A DNA stretch of 19,847 bases from Campylobacterales bacterium (GTDB lineage: Bacteria; Campylobacterota; Campylobacteria; Campylobacterales; Hydrogenimonadaceae), in contig JAMONQ010000010.1 in assembly GCA_027065635.1 (NCBI GenBank), positions 1-19,847 on the forward strand. Direction: 5' to 3'. The first letter of the stretch is position 1. The number at the start of each line of letters is the position of its first letter. Shown piece by piece: positions 1 to 8,702 of this stretch. Both the position numbers and the translations under genes were made by a program. The notes beneath the pieces were generated by a model. That model was not told the origin of the DNA. It did not search any database and saw nothing but the letters and a program-made list of their open reading frames with translations.

Positions 1-1
1 A

Positions 2-1876
2 CTCCAAAAGTATGAGATGAGAAACATTCTTCGTCGCCTTAAAAGCTCCGGCGCAACTGTATCGACGAAGAGTAGGGAGTCTGAAGCTACATTCGATGCG
101 GTTACCGTAAAGAGTTCAAAAGAGCTCTTTCGTATTATCGACTCCATAGGTGAAGGTGTCCCGGTGGCAATCGATACTGAGACCGATTCTCTCGATACAA
201 GAGAGGCCAACCTTGTGGGGTTCAGCTTCTGTTTCGATGAAAAGAGGGCCTACTATGTGCCGGTAGCTCACAACTATCTCGGCGTTTCGGACCAGATCGC
301 ACCCGAAGATGCGAAAACTGCACTCAAGAGGCTTCTTGACAAACCCTTTTTGGGACATAACCTGAAATTCGATCTGGCACTGCTATACAGGGTGTTCGGT
401 TTCGAGGAGACGGAACCCTTTGCCGATACGATGCTTCTTGCATGGCTTGTGGATCCTGAGGGTGCGGTTGGGCTTGATAGGCTGGCTCTGCGCTACTTCG
501 ATCATGAAATGGTAGCCTTCAAGGAAACGGTGAAAAAGGGTGAGGATTTCAGCAGTGTCGCGATAGAAGAGGCGACAAGATATGCGGCTGAAGATGCGTG
601 GATGTGCTATCGGCTCTATTTCAAGCTTACAGATATGCTGAAGTTGCAGGGGGCAGAGCATCTGGTCGATGAAGCGAAAGAGGTCGAGTACCCTTTTATA
701 AATCTTCTGATCTGTATGGAGCGGCACGGAATAGCTATCGATATAGAGCGATTTGAATCATTGAGGGAGGAGATCTCTTCAAGGCTGCAAGAGCTCACGG
801 CAGATATATACGGCCTTGCCGGAAGAGAGTTCAATATAAACTCTCCAAAGCAGCTCGGTGAGATTCTCTTCGGTTTTCTGGGGCTTCCCGGAGGCAAAAA
901 AAACAGATCCGGAGGCTACAGTACCAATGAGAAAGTGCTCTATTCGCTAAAGAGTGAACACCCAATAATCGAAAAGATTCTGCAGTATCGTGAACTCCAC
1001 AAACTCATGAGCACATACATAGAGCCGCTTTTGAAGCTCGGCAAAAAAGATCCGCATCGCCGTATCTACACCTCGTTCATTCAGACCGGTACCGCAACGG
1101 GCCGTTTGAGCAGTAAAAACCCAAACCTGCAGAATATTCCGGTAAAGACGGAGGAGGGGAGGCGCATACGTGAAGGATTCGTCTCTGCCGAAGGGTACAT
1201 GCTGGTAGGTATAGACTACTCCCAGATAGAGCTCAGGCTGCTTGCCCACTTCTCCAGAGATCCTGTTTTGGTTCAAGCCTTCAGGGAGGGAAAAGATATC
1301 CATATGGAGACTGCGATAAAACTCTTCGGTCCCCAAAAGGCGCAGGAGAAACGAAACATCGCCAAGACGGTCAACTTCGGTCTTCTGTACGGCATGGGAA
1401 GCAGAAAACTGGCCCAGACTCTCGGTATCGGTACCAAAGAGGCCAAGGAGATAATAGAGAACTACTTCGCATCTTTCCCCACGGTAAAATCATATCTGGA
1501 GTCGATAGAGGCCGCTGCGAAGGAGAGAGGGTATGTCGAGACTATCCTTGGACGCCGAAGGTATTTCGATTTCGAGCATGCAAATCCGATGCAGATGGCG
1601 GCGTATCTTAGAGAAGCCGGAAATACGGTGTTTCAGGGAAGTGCGGCAGATCTGATAAAGATGGCGATGCTTCGTATTCACAGGCTCATAAAAGAGGAGT
1701 CGCTGGATGCAGCTATAGAGTTACAGATACATGACGAACTAATTTTCGAGATCGACGAGAGTGATGCGGACTCCCTCTCACACCGTTTTGCCCATATAAT
1801 GGAGCATACCTTAAAGCTTGACGTACCGCTTGAAACGAGTGTAAATATAGGCCGAAGATGGAGCGATCTCAAGTAG
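2..1876 (+). CDS. polA: DNA polymerase I, 3' part (proofreading and polymerase domains), 5' end outside window
   Basis: DNA polymerase I fills gaps during excision repair and Okazaki fragment maturation. The frame is open to the left edge. The first visible residues (LQKYEMRNILRRL) match the end of the family's 5' nuclease domain, so this is a window cut and not a nuclease-less enzyme; the ATG at 17 is internal. The proofreading domain keeps all three Exo motifs: DTET near base 173, NLKFD near 360, and YAAED near 580. The polymerase domain keeps motif A (DYSQIELR, about 1210-1233), the O-helix (RNIAKTVNFGLLYG, about 1350-1395) with a Phe at the sugar-selecting position, and motif C (HDE, about 1730). 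Both activities should therefore be intact. The TAG stop is followed by 111 non-coding bases with no clear terminator. Identification is secure; only the missing N-terminus is unknown. Confidence 0.97.
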   Translation, partial: LQKYEMRNILRRLKSSGATVSTKSRESEATFDAVTVKSSKELFRIIDSIGEGVPVAIDTETDSLDTREANLVGFSFCFDEKRAYYVPVAHNYLGVSDQIAPEDAKTALKRLLDKPFLGHNLKFDLALLYRVFGFEETEPFADTMLLAWLVDPEGAVGLDRLALRYFDHEMVAFKETVKKGEDFSSVAIEEATRYAAEDAWMCYRLYFKLTDMLKLQGAEHLVDEAKEVEYPFINLLICMERHGIAIDIERFESLREEISSRLQELTADIYGLAGREFNINSPKQLGEILFGFLGLPGGKKNRSGGYSTNEKVLYSLKSEHPIIEKILQYRELHKLMSTYIEPLLKLGKKDPHRRIYTSFIQTGTATGRLSSKNPNLQNIPVKTEEGRRIREGFVSAEGYMLVGIDYSQIELRLLAHFSRDPVLVQAFREGKDIHMETAIKLFGPQKAQEKRNIAKTVNFGLLYGMGSRKLAQTLGIGTKEAKEIIENYFASFPTVKSYLESIEAAAKERGYVETILGRRRYFDFEHANPMQMAAYLREAGNTVFQGSAADLIKMAMLRIHRLIKEESLDAAIELQIHDELIFEIDESDADSLSHRFAHIMEHTLKLDVPLETSVNIGRRWSDLK

Positions 1877-1954
1877 GCGGAGTTGTCGCGGAAGAGTCCA
1901 AACTTATTAAATGAATCTATTTTTCTTATTATATGTGCAAGAGGGCGGGATATT

Positions 1955-1963
1955 TGATAGAAT
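1955..1963 (+). promoter_or_regulatory. Likely extended -10 promoter for ccsBA
   Basis: TGATAGAAT fits an extended -10 element (TG, one base, then TAGAAT). It predicts a transcript start near 1970 and an 18-base leader before the ATG at 1988. No good -35 hexamer is seen at the usual distance, which is common in this phylum. The leader holds a modest AAAGG at 1973-1977, ten bases before the start codon. Confidence 0.5.
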
Positions 1964-1987
1964 AACGGCTACAAAGGCGCCAAGACT

Positions 1988-4900
1988 ATGAAAAAATTCT
2001 CAGAACTTCTATTATCCATGCAGAGTGCTGTCGTGTTGATGCTGGTTTTTGCCTTCGCGATAGCAACTGCGACCATTATTGAAAACGACTATGGAACCCA
2101 GACCGCAAAAGCGCTGGTATACAATGCCGGATGGTTCGAGTTTCTGCTTCTTCTTCTGGCTTTGAACCTCCTCTACAACATAATACGCTTTCGTATGTGG
2201 CGTCCCGGCAAGGGGCTGGTTTTTCTCTTTCACCTCTCCTTTATCATCATACTGATAGGTGCTGCTATCACCAGATACTTCGGTTTTGAAGGGATAATGC
2301 ATATCAGGGAGGGTGAAACAACGAACAAGATAGTAAGCGATCAGACCTTTTTGCAGCTTGAAGTGATCAAGGACAAAAAGCGTCTCGACTATGCCCGACC
2401 GGTAATCTTTTCGAAGATCGGATCAAACCGTATACATGAAGAGATAGCGTTTGAGAATGCGGTCATCGAACTGGAAGTGCTTAGATACATACCCGATGCG
2501 ATAACCGAAGTTGTCCCGGACGAGAACGGTGTTCCCATGATTTCCATGGTGGTATCGGACGGCGGATCTTCCGAAGTTGTCTCTCTGGCAAAAGGAGAGA
2601 GTTTCGAAACGAGCGCCTATGTGATAGCTTTTGAAGATGAAAGAGAGCACAAAAAGCCTGTAGTCGGGCTCGTGTATGAAAACGGAAAGCTAAGAGCCAG
2701 ATTGCCGCTGGTCATGGGCTATATGGATATGGACAGCAGACAAAGCGGAATGCTCGATGAAGAGGAAGCAGTGATCTATCCGCGAAGAGTCTACAACGCA
2801 CTCGGAGTGAGTTTCGTCATAAGAGAGGTCACTCCAAGTGCGAAGAGAGTCATAGTCTCTCTCGACAAGGATGCAGACAGCATCAGGATGAAAGGAGTCA
2901 TGGACGCTGTCGAAGTGAAAGTGAGTGTCGGCGGAAAGAGCGGCAGTGTGGTAGTCTACGGGAAAAAGGGTCTTCCTGCAGATCCGGTATGGATGGAACT
3001 CGGCGACTACAGGGTGGCTGTAGGCTACGGTTCGCGTATGGTAGAGCTTCCATTCTATCTCAAACTCGTGGATTTTCAGCTTGAAAGATATCCGGGCTCC
3101 ATGAGCCCGTCGTCATATGCGAGCGAAGTTATCTTGATAGATACGAGAAAGAATCTGAGAATGCCTTATAGAATATATATGAATCATGTTCTCGATTACG
3201 AAGGTTACCGCTTTTTCCAGTCCTCATACGATACGGACGAGAAAGGAACGGTCCTGTCCGTCAATCGTGATCCCGGTACGCTTCCGACATATTTAGGCTA
3301 TATTCTTCTTACGATCGGTATGTTTGGATCGATGCTGACGAGATCGAGCCGTTTTCAGACTCTGGCACGAAGGGCTCGAGATCTGCAGAAGCTCGCCAAA
3401 AGGTGTCTCTCCGCTTTTTTGGCGGTCGCGGCTCTTTTTGGTATTCAGGAGCTTCATGCAGCCGATCCTGCATCGCAACTTCCGAAGATCGATAAAAACC
3501 ATGCGGAAAAATTCGGTGAGCTTTTGGTGCAGTCGCGAGAGGGACGTATAGAGCCGGTGGATACTCTTGCCAGGGAAGTACTTCGCAAGATCAGCCATAA
3601 AGAGGATTTTTTCGGACTCAATGCCAACCAGGCTATACTGGGTATGATCGTTCGGCCGGAAGAGTGGCGGAAGGTTGCGATCATAAAAATTTCGCATAAG
3701 GGTTTGAACGAGATACTCGGTTTACCGGATGAGAGGAAGTATGCCTCTTTCGATGACTTTTTCGATTCGCAAAAGAGGGTCTACAAGCTCGGCAAACTGG
3801 TCGAAGAGATATCACGCAAACGTCCGGCTGAAAGAAGTACGCTGGACAAGGAGATCTTGAAAGCGGATGAGCGGGTCAACATACTCTATCTATCTTTTGA
3901 CGGCGTGCTGCTTAGAATCTTTCCAGACCCGAAAGACAAGAGCGGAAGATGGTACTCTCCAAAGGATGCGATAAACGCTTTCGATCAGAAGAGCGCACAG
4001 TTTGTCCAGGCTATTTTGGCAAGCTATTTCCAGAATATCGACGACGCTCTTGAGGATGGAAACTGGACCAGGGCAGACAAGGCTCTCGATGTGATCAAGA
4101 GTTATCAGCAATTTTACGGTGCCGCTATCATTCCCGGCAAGAATAAAATAGTCGCGGAACTCATGATGAACCGCTACAAGCCTTTCGAAAACATTGTACC
4201 CCTCTATTTCGGAACGGGTTTCATTCTGCTCTTTCTCTCGATCTTTCATATCATAAAGCCCAAATTCGATCTCAAGTGGCCCCTGCGTATCTCGATGACG
4301 CTGCTTATAGCCGGTTTTGTCGTACATACGGCCGGTCTTGGGCTTCGCTGGTACATTTCGGGCCATGCGCCGTGGAGCAACGGGTATGAATCGATGCTAT
4401 ATATAGCATGGGCCGCTCTGCTGGCCGGGTTTATCTTCTCGAGACACTCTCCTATCACACTTGCCGCTACAGGCATTCTTTCCGGATTGATACTTTTTGT
4501 AGCGCATCTGAACTGGCTCGATCCGGAGATAACTCCGCTGGTGCCGGTACTCAAGTCATACTGGCTGATGATCCACGTTTCACTTATTACGGCGAGTTAC
4601 GGCTTTTTGGGGCTTGGAGCTCTGCTCGGTTTCATTACGTTGTGGCTCTATATCATAAAACACGGCGAAAACCGCGCCGATATAGAGTACTCCATACGCG
4701 AGCTGACTCATATAAACGAGATGAGTCTCATTTTCGGTCTCGCACTGCTGACGGTAGGAAACTTCATGGGCGGAGTGTGGGCCAACGAGAGTTGGGGTAG
4801 ATATTGGGGGTGGGATCCGAAAGAGACCTGGGCGCTTGCGACGATTCTTATTTACGCGGCCGTTTTGCATCTGCGATTTTACAAGTCTTTTAGAGGTATT

Positions 4901-5107
4901 TTCGCATTCAATGTAGCGTCGCTGCTTGCAATCGGTTCCGTAATCATGACCTATTTCGGTGTAAACTACTACCTTAGCGGAATGCATTCGTATGCAAAGG
5001 GTGATCCTGTGCCGATTCCATCTTTCGTCTACTATGTCGTAGCCGTTGTGGCTGTAACTATCGTGTTGGCCTACAGAAAGAGGGAGCTTCTGCCGGTCAA
5101 CCGATAA
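1988..5107 (+). CDS. ccsBA: Fused cytochrome c synthase CcsBA (ResB-ResC fusion)
   Basis: This inner-membrane enzyme exports heme and attaches it to CXXCH motifs of apocytochromes c in the periplasm (System II). The 1039-residue length matches the one-chain form of Campylobacterota. The N-terminal ResB half has four hydrophobic helices and a large periplasmic part (about residues 95-430). The C-terminal CcsA/ResC half is a multi-helix domain with the WWD heme-handling region at about 931-946 (WGRYWGWDPKETW). Four histidines fall where heme ligands are known in the Helicobacter hepaticus protein: H82 and H961 in membrane helices, H863 and H1000 on the periplasmic side. This placement relies on remembered family positions. 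An oddity is a signal-peptide-like stretch at about 466-491, with a basic lead, a hydrophobic core and LHA before AD, near the boundary of the halves. The gene appears monocistronic and ends 13 bases from convergent dnaJ. Confidence 0.96.
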   Translation: MKKFSELLLSMQSAVVLMLVFAFAIATATIIENDYGTQTAKALVYNAGWFEFLLLLLALNLLYNIIRFRMWRPGKGLVFLFHLSFIIILIGAAITRYFGFEGIMHIREGETTNKIVSDQTFLQLEVIKDKKRLDYARPVIFSKIGSNRIHEEIAFENAVIELEVLRYIPDAITEVVPDENGVPMISMVVSDGGSSEVVSLAKGESFETSAYVIAFEDEREHKKPVVGLVYENGKLRARLPLVMGYMDMDSRQSGMLDEEEAVIYPRRVYNALGVSFVIREVTPSAKRVIVSLDKDADSIRMKGVMDAVEVKVSVGGKSGSVVVYGKKGLPADPVWMELGDYRVAVGYGSRMVELPFYLKLVDFQLERYPGSMSPSSYASEVILIDTRKNLRMPYRIYMNHVLDYEGYRFFQSSYDTDEKGTVLSVNRDPGTLPTYLGYILLTIGMFGSMLTRSSRFQTLARRARDLQKLAKRCLSAFLAVAALFGIQELHAADPASQLPKIDKNHAEKFGELLVQSREGRIEPVDTLAREVLRKISHKEDFFGLNANQAILGMIVRPEEWRKVAIIKISHKGLNEILGLPDERKYASFDDFFDSQKRVYKLGKLVEEISRKRPAERSTLDKEILKADERVNILYLSFDGVLLRIFPDPKDKSGRWYSPKDAINAFDQKSAQFVQAILASYFQNIDDALEDGNWTRADKALDVIKSYQQFYGAAIIPGKNKIVAELMMNRYKPFENIVPLYFGTGFILLFLSIFHIIKPKFDLKWPLRISMTLLIAGFVVHTAGLGLRWYISGHAPWSNGYESMLYIAWAALLAGFIFSRHSPITLAATGILSGLILFVAHLNWLDPEITPLVPVLKSYWLMIHVSLITASYGFLGLGALLGFITLWLYIIKHGENRADIEYSIRELTHINEMSLIFGLALLTVGNFMGGVWANESWGRYWGWDPKETWALATILIYAAVLHLRFYKSFRGIFAFNVASLLAIGSVIMTYFGVNYYLSGMHSYAKGDPVPIPSFVYYVVAVVAVTIVLAYRKRELLPVNR

Positions 5108-5120
5108 GAGGAGGTAGCCG

Positions 5121-6254
5121 CTACTGCTTTTTGAACCACCCCTTGATCTTTTCGAAAGCGGACTCGAAGATACTTTCGTGAGGTTTGCTTTCGATTCCGA
5201 AACTCTCTTGAAGCTCTTTGAGCAGCTCTCTCTGTTTTTCGTTCAAAGAGTTCGGATATACTATTCTGATCTGGGCGATGAGATTACCCATGCGACCGCT
5301 GTGGACATTTTTGACACCTTCGTTTCTGAAAACGAACTGCTCCTTGTCTTTCGTGCCCTGCGTCAGTTTGAGCTCCTTTTTTCCGCGAAGAGTGGGTATT
5401 TGAATGGTTTCTCCCAAAACGGCCTGCGTGAAAAATACCGGAACTTCGAGATAGATATCGTCTCCATGCCTTATGAAGTGCTCATCCTCTTCTACGTAAA
5501 ATGTGATGTACAGATCTCCTCTTCTGCCGCCGGGAGCTACGTTTCCGGCACCCGGAATCCTAAGGCGGTTACCGTCGTCCACTCCTTCCGGAATATCGAC
5601 TGTAACGGTGGTCTCCTCCTCTTTATAGCCGAGACCGGTACATTTTGAGCACTTTTGACCTATGGTTTCTCCGCTGCCGTGACACTGCGGGCATGTCTGG
5701 GCGTATGTCATGAAGCCCTGTCTCATATATACCTGCCCCTGTCCGTTGCAGTATTCGCACGCCTTTACCGATCTGTCCTCGGCACCGGTACCCGCACACG
5801 CTTCACAAGGCTTTTTGAATCTGTATTTGAGATCTTTTTTCGTACCGAAAACCGCCTCTTTGAAACTTATCTGCATCTGTGCGGAGAGGTCGAGGTTGTA
5901 CTTCATGCCGCCTCTTTTTCTGCTTCTGGCTCCAGTAAAGCCGCCGCCGAAGACAGATTCGAATATGGCGCTTAGATCATCCATGATATCTTCGTAGCTC
6001 TGCCCCTCGAAACCGTGGAAACCCTGCCCTTCGAGTCCCGCTTTTCCGTAGCGGTCGTATACGGAGCGCTTGCTTTCGTCACTGAGCACCTGGTAGGCTT
6101 CGTTTACGAGTTTGAATCTCTCTTCAGCCTCTTTGTCGTCCGGATTTCTGTCCGGATGATATTTGAGCGCCATTTTGCGATACGCTTTTTTGATCTCTTC
6201 CTGGCTGCAACCTCGTTCAATCTCCAGTATCTCGTAATAGTCCAGTTCAGCCAA
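5121..6254 (-). CDS. dnaJ: Chaperone protein DnaJ (Hsp40)
   Basis: DnaJ delivers unfolded proteins to DnaK and stimulates its ATPase in the cytoplasm. Counting from the start chosen here (377 residues), the J domain spans about 3-67 with HPD at 33-35. A Gly/Phe-rich linker follows, then a zinc region with four CxxCxGxG repeats (CEACAGTG, CEYCNGQG, CPQCHGSG, CSKCTGLG), then the C-terminal substrate-binding and dimer domains. It is a full type I DnaJ. Two in-frame TTG codons are possible starts. The outer one (6258-6260) abuts AGGAG with no spacer; the inner one (6252-6254) sits six bases from it and gives MAELDYYEIL, close to family starts, so the inner one is preferred. There is no grpE, dnaK or CIRCE-type operator nearby. 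The gene is divergent from the reductase and convergent with ccsBA. Confidence 0.97.
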   Translation of the reverse strand: MAELDYYEILEIERGCSQEEIKKAYRKMALKYHPDRNPDDKEAEERFKLVNEAYQVLSDESKRSVYDRYGKAGLEGQGFHGFEGQSYEDIMDDLSAIFESVFGGGFTGARSRKRGGMKYNLDLSAQMQISFKEAVFGTKKDLKYRFKKPCEACAGTGAEDRSVKACEYCNGQGQVYMRQGFMTYAQTCPQCHGSGETIGQKCSKCTGLGYKEEETTVTVDIPEGVDDGNRLRIPGAGNVAPGGRRGDLYITFYVEEDEHFIRHGDDIYLEVPVFFTQAVLGETIQIPTLRGKKELKLTQGTKDKEQFVFRNEGVKNVHSGRMGNLIAQIRIVYPNSLNEKQRELLKELQESFGIESKPHESIFESAFEKIKGWFKKQ

Positions 6255-6260
6255 AAGCAA

Positions 6261-6265
6261 CTCCT
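6261..6265 (-). promoter_or_regulatory. dnaJ ribosome-binding site that decides the start
   Basis: AGGAG on the minus strand lies directly against the outer TTG (6258-6260) but six bases before the inner TTG (6252-6254). Normal Shine-Dalgarno spacing therefore favours the inner codon. Confidence 0.6.
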
Positions 6266-6301
6266 GTATATTCTGTTGTAAGCTATCTTGTTATGCGCGC
6301 G

Positions 6302-6310
6302 ATTTTATCA
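6302..6310 (-). promoter_or_regulatory. Likely extended -10 promoter for dnaJ
   Basis: Reading the minus strand, TGATAAAAT is an extended -10 (TG, A, TAAAAT). It predicts a start near 6295 and a leader of about 40 bases. No consensus -35 is visible. Just upstream lies the CGGTTTTGGTAAGAA block, whose two parts recur near the opposite promoter. Confidence 0.45.
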
Positions 6311-6313
6311 TAT

Positions 6314-6384
6314 TTCTTACCAAAACCGAAGCCTTTGGCTCACTCTTTTTTGAATGGTCCGTTGAAACGGTAAGAACGGTTTTG
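6314..6384. repeat. Two octamers repeated in swapped order between divergent promoters
   Basis: The block at 6314-6328 reads TTCTTACCAAAACCG. The block at 6369-6384 reads GGTAAGAACGGTTTTG. The octamers GGTAAGAA and CGGTTTTG thus both occur twice on opposite strands. Each has the same sense relative to its own outgoing promoter, but the two are in reversed order. Between them, CCGTTGAAACGG (6359-6370) is a further dyad with five-base arms. These are candidate operator sites; the binding protein is unknown. Confidence 0.4.
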
Positions 6385-6396
6385 CCCGATTTATAG

Positions 6397-6402
6397 TATA
6401 AT
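6397..6402 (+). promoter_or_regulatory. Consensus -10 box (TATAAT) of the reductase-recR operon
   Basis: A perfect TATAAT ends eight bases before an ATG at 6411. A start point six to nine bases downstream would fall at about 6408-6411, on or just before that ATG. An earlier in-frame ATG at 6405 would then not be transcribed. No -35 consensus is visible. Confidence 0.5.
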
Positions 6403-6410
6403 CGATGCAT

Positions 6411-8123
6411 ATGACAGAGATAAAGATAAACAAAATCGAGAAGCTGAAGCGCTCTTTGGCACCTTACGACTATTACAAAAAGAGGCTGGGAGAGATAGAT
6501 CCGGAAGAGATTGGCGAGGCTGACCGCTTCTACCTAAAGAACTTCGGGATATACAATCACAAACTCAGACCTGAAAACTTCGTCTTGAGAATAAGAGTGC
6601 CTGGCGGCAGAGTATCGTCGCAGGCTTTCGAGTCGATTGTAAAGATGGCAAAAAGTGCCGAATCGAGAATTGTCGTAACTTCAAGAGCCCAGCTGGAGCT
6701 TCACGACCTGAGTTTCGAAGTCGCTTTGAGATATTCGCAAGAGATCGAGAGGTTCGGTCTTAGTTCATGGCAGACATATACCGACAATATAAGAAATATC
6801 GTAACCGATCCTCTCGACGGTTTGAGTCCGGATTCCGTCATAGAGGTGTACGGGATCATAGCCGCCATGGAGAGGCTCTTTTTGAAAAGAGCCGATTATG
6901 TCGGAATGCTTCCGAGAAAGTTCAACACGGCTATAAGCGGAGCGGTAAAAAGTATCGCACCGTTTTGCGGGAACGACCTCTTTTTCGCTCTTGCACGCAA
7001 GGACGGAGAGTACGGTTTCAACGTATATGCCGGCGGTAAAAGCAGTGATGCGGCAACCGATCTTGATATTTTTTGCACCGTAGACGAGGTAGCCCCTTTT
7101 TTTGAAGCGGTAATAAAAACCTATATAGAGTACGGGCCGAGAGAGAGCCGCAGCAGAACGAGGCTCTTTCATATGATCAAAAATATCGGTCTGGACGGCT
7201 TCAAGGAGCTGCTTTTCAAGAGATACGGCAAAAAGCCGAAGTCAGCCGGAGAGAGACTCTATCCGGACGGGTATGCCTACGAAAAAGATCGATTGAAACT
7301 TAAAGACGGAACCTTCGCCCATCGTTACAAAAGCGGCTTCGGAGAGCTCTCTTTCGCTCAGGCGGATGAGATTGTGCAAATCTGCAAGAGGTACGATCTA
7401 TCCTCTTTAAGGATCGGATGTGACCAGAACATCTATATTCCCGGCTTGCCGGAGTTTGTCGAGTTCGAAGCCTCAAGTGATCGTTATACCGGTATCGTTG
7501 CCTGTGCCGGATCGAAATATTGTGTCTATTCTCTTTTCGATACAAAGTCGGAGAGTGCTAAGCTCGTGTTGCAAAAAGCGGCGAAAAACTCTATCTCGAT
7601 CGGTTTTAGCGGATGTCTTAAAGGGTGCGCGCGTCACGCTTTCAGCGACATCGGTCTTGTAGGCATAAGGACCGGACTTTACGATACGAAGACGGAGCGG
7701 GGTATTCGCCTCTATCTCGGTGCCGAATACACAAAAGGGGAGCGGGCCGGAAGACTCATACTCTACTCTGTACCTCTGAGATCTCTCGAGAATATGCTCG
7801 ATCTTATCGTTGCACTCTTTGAAAGAAGCGGTTTTGGCCGTTTCGAAGAGTTTGCCGCCTCGATAATCAACCGCTACTCAAGAGAAGCTCTCGCTTTCTG
7901 GCTGCTGATGAACTATTATAGAAAATTTGTCTCTAAAAAGGGTGAGCTTTTCATACCGGAAGCCAGAACCCACGATGATGAAAAGAGCTATTTTGCCGCT
8001 TTGCTGGAGGGTGAAAGTGGCGGCGGCGAATTTGAGATTGTCTCCAGACTCAAGGCGGAGGAGGAGTTTGCATTCAGGGAGGCGATCATATATTTGGAAA
8101 AAGCCTCTTTTGCGGTAAGATAA
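6411..8123 (+). CDS. Siroheme nitrite/sulfite reductase (hemoprotein) family enzyme
   Basis: Enzymes of this family carry out six-electron reduction of nitrite to ammonia or sulfite to sulfide at a siroheme coupled to a [4Fe-4S] cluster. From the chosen ATG (570 residues), the first ferredoxin-like half domain includes TSRAQLELHDL, and a DNIRN and LPRKF region follows. The cluster cysteines are C365 and C371 (CAGSKYC), then C402 and C406 (CLKGC), giving the full C-x5-C...C-x3-C set. A second half domain and a helical C-terminal tail of about 100 residues follow. There are no membrane segments or signal peptide, so a cytoplasmic, ferredoxin-type assimilatory role is likely. Substrate choice between nitrite and sulfite cannot be settled from sequence alone. 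An ATG at 6405 is also in frame but probably lies upstream of the transcript start. recR follows after five bases. Confidence 0.85.
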   Translation: MTEIKINKIEKLKRSLAPYDYYKKRLGEIDPEEIGEADRFYLKNFGIYNHKLRPENFVLRIRVPGGRVSSQAFESIVKMAKSAESRIVVTSRAQLELHDLSFEVALRYSQEIERFGLSSWQTYTDNIRNIVTDPLDGLSPDSVIEVYGIIAAMERLFLKRADYVGMLPRKFNTAISGAVKSIAPFCGNDLFFALARKDGEYGFNVYAGGKSSDAATDLDIFCTVDEVAPFFEAVIKTYIEYGPRESRSRTRLFHMIKNIGLDGFKELLFKRYGKKPKSAGERLYPDGYAYEKDRLKLKDGTFAHRYKSGFGELSFAQADEIVQICKRYDLSSLRIGCDQNIYIPGLPEFVEFEASSDRYTGIVACAGSKYCVYSLFDTKSESAKLVLQKAAKNSISIGFSGCLKGCARHAFSDIGLVGIRTGLYDTKTERGIRLYLGAEYTKGERAGRLILYSVPLRSLENMLDLIVALFERSGFGRFEEFAASIINRYSREALAFWLLMNYYRKFVSKKGELFIPEARTHDDEKSYFAALLEGESGGGEFEIVSRLKAEEEFAFREAIIYLEKASFAVR

Positions 8124-8128
8124 CGGGC

Positions 8129-8698
8129 ATGAAAGTCAGGATAGAGAGTTTTGAAAATCTTGTAAACGCTCTGGAGTCTCTACCTTCGATCGGAAAGAAG
8201 TCGGCCCAGAGAATGGCGTATCATATGGTTATGGAGGAGCACTTCGGCGCGCTGAAGATAGCCCATGCGATAGAGAAAGCCGTCCGGTCGATTCGGCGGT
8301 GTGAAAGGTGCGGTGCCATGAGCGAGGATGAACTCTGCCCGGTTTGCGGCGATCCGTCGCGTGATCACACAAAACTGTGTATTGTCGAGAGTGCCAAAGA
8401 TATACTCCAGATAGAGTCGAGCGGTGACTATGACGGGACGTACTTTGTCGTAGAGTCGGTCGAACAGCTCGATGGCGTCAAACTCTCCGATCGTGTGGAG
8501 GAGGGTGTGGAGGAGATCATTTTCGCCTTCACTCCGGGAATAGCTTCCGATGCCATGATACTCTTCATAGAGGAGAAGCTGAAAGATTACGACATCGTTT
8601 TCACGAAGATCGCCCAGGGAGTACCTACCGGGGTAAGCCTCGAGAACATAGATATGCTTTCACTCTCAAGAGCGCTGCAGGAGAGGGTGAAGGTTTGA
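8129..8698 (+). CDS. recR: Recombination mediator protein RecR
   Basis: RecR works with RecO, and RecF where present, to load RecA on single-stranded gaps. The 189 residues hold an N-terminal helix-hairpin-helix (LESLPSIGKKSAQRMA, about 15-30), a four-cysteine zinc finger (C58, C61, C70, C73), a Toprim domain starting near residue 83 (LCIVES), and a C-terminal segment with GVPTG. Size and order match the family. It starts five bases after the reductase stop without a strong ribosome-binding site, which suggests translational coupling. Its stop is four bases from that of convergent aroE. Confidence 0.96.
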   Translation: MKVRIESFENLVNALESLPSIGKKSAQRMAYHMVMEEHFGALKIAHAIEKAVRSIRRCERCGAMSEDELCPVCGDPSRDHTKLCIVESAKDILQIESSGDYDGTYFVVESVEQLDGVKLSDRVEEGVEEIIFAFTPGIASDAMILFIEEKLKDYDIVFTKIAQGVPTGVSLENIDMLSLSRALQERVKV

Positions 8699-8702
8699 TC
8701 GG

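Noticed and set aside
1..1876. A polymerase I lacking its 5' nuclease domain, starting at ATG 17.
   Set aside because: The frame continues to the left edge and the upstream residues match the end of the 5' nuclease domain, so the shortness is due to the window boundary.
4408..4800. Overlapping 130-codon plus-strand frame inside ccsBA.
   Set aside because: It is out of frame with the strongly conserved WWD-containing part of ccsBA, has no ribosome-binding site and resembles no known protein.
5105..5140. Intrinsic terminator between ccsBA and dnaJ (GTAG-CCG-CTAC then TGCTTTTT).
   Set aside because: A four-base stem is too weak and lies within the dnaJ coding end, so I cannot support it.
6255..6410. 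CIRCE or HAIR heat-shock operator upstream of dnaJ.
   Set aside because: Neither the GAGTGCTAA/TTAGCACTC pair nor the CTTGAGT/ACTCAAG pair is present.
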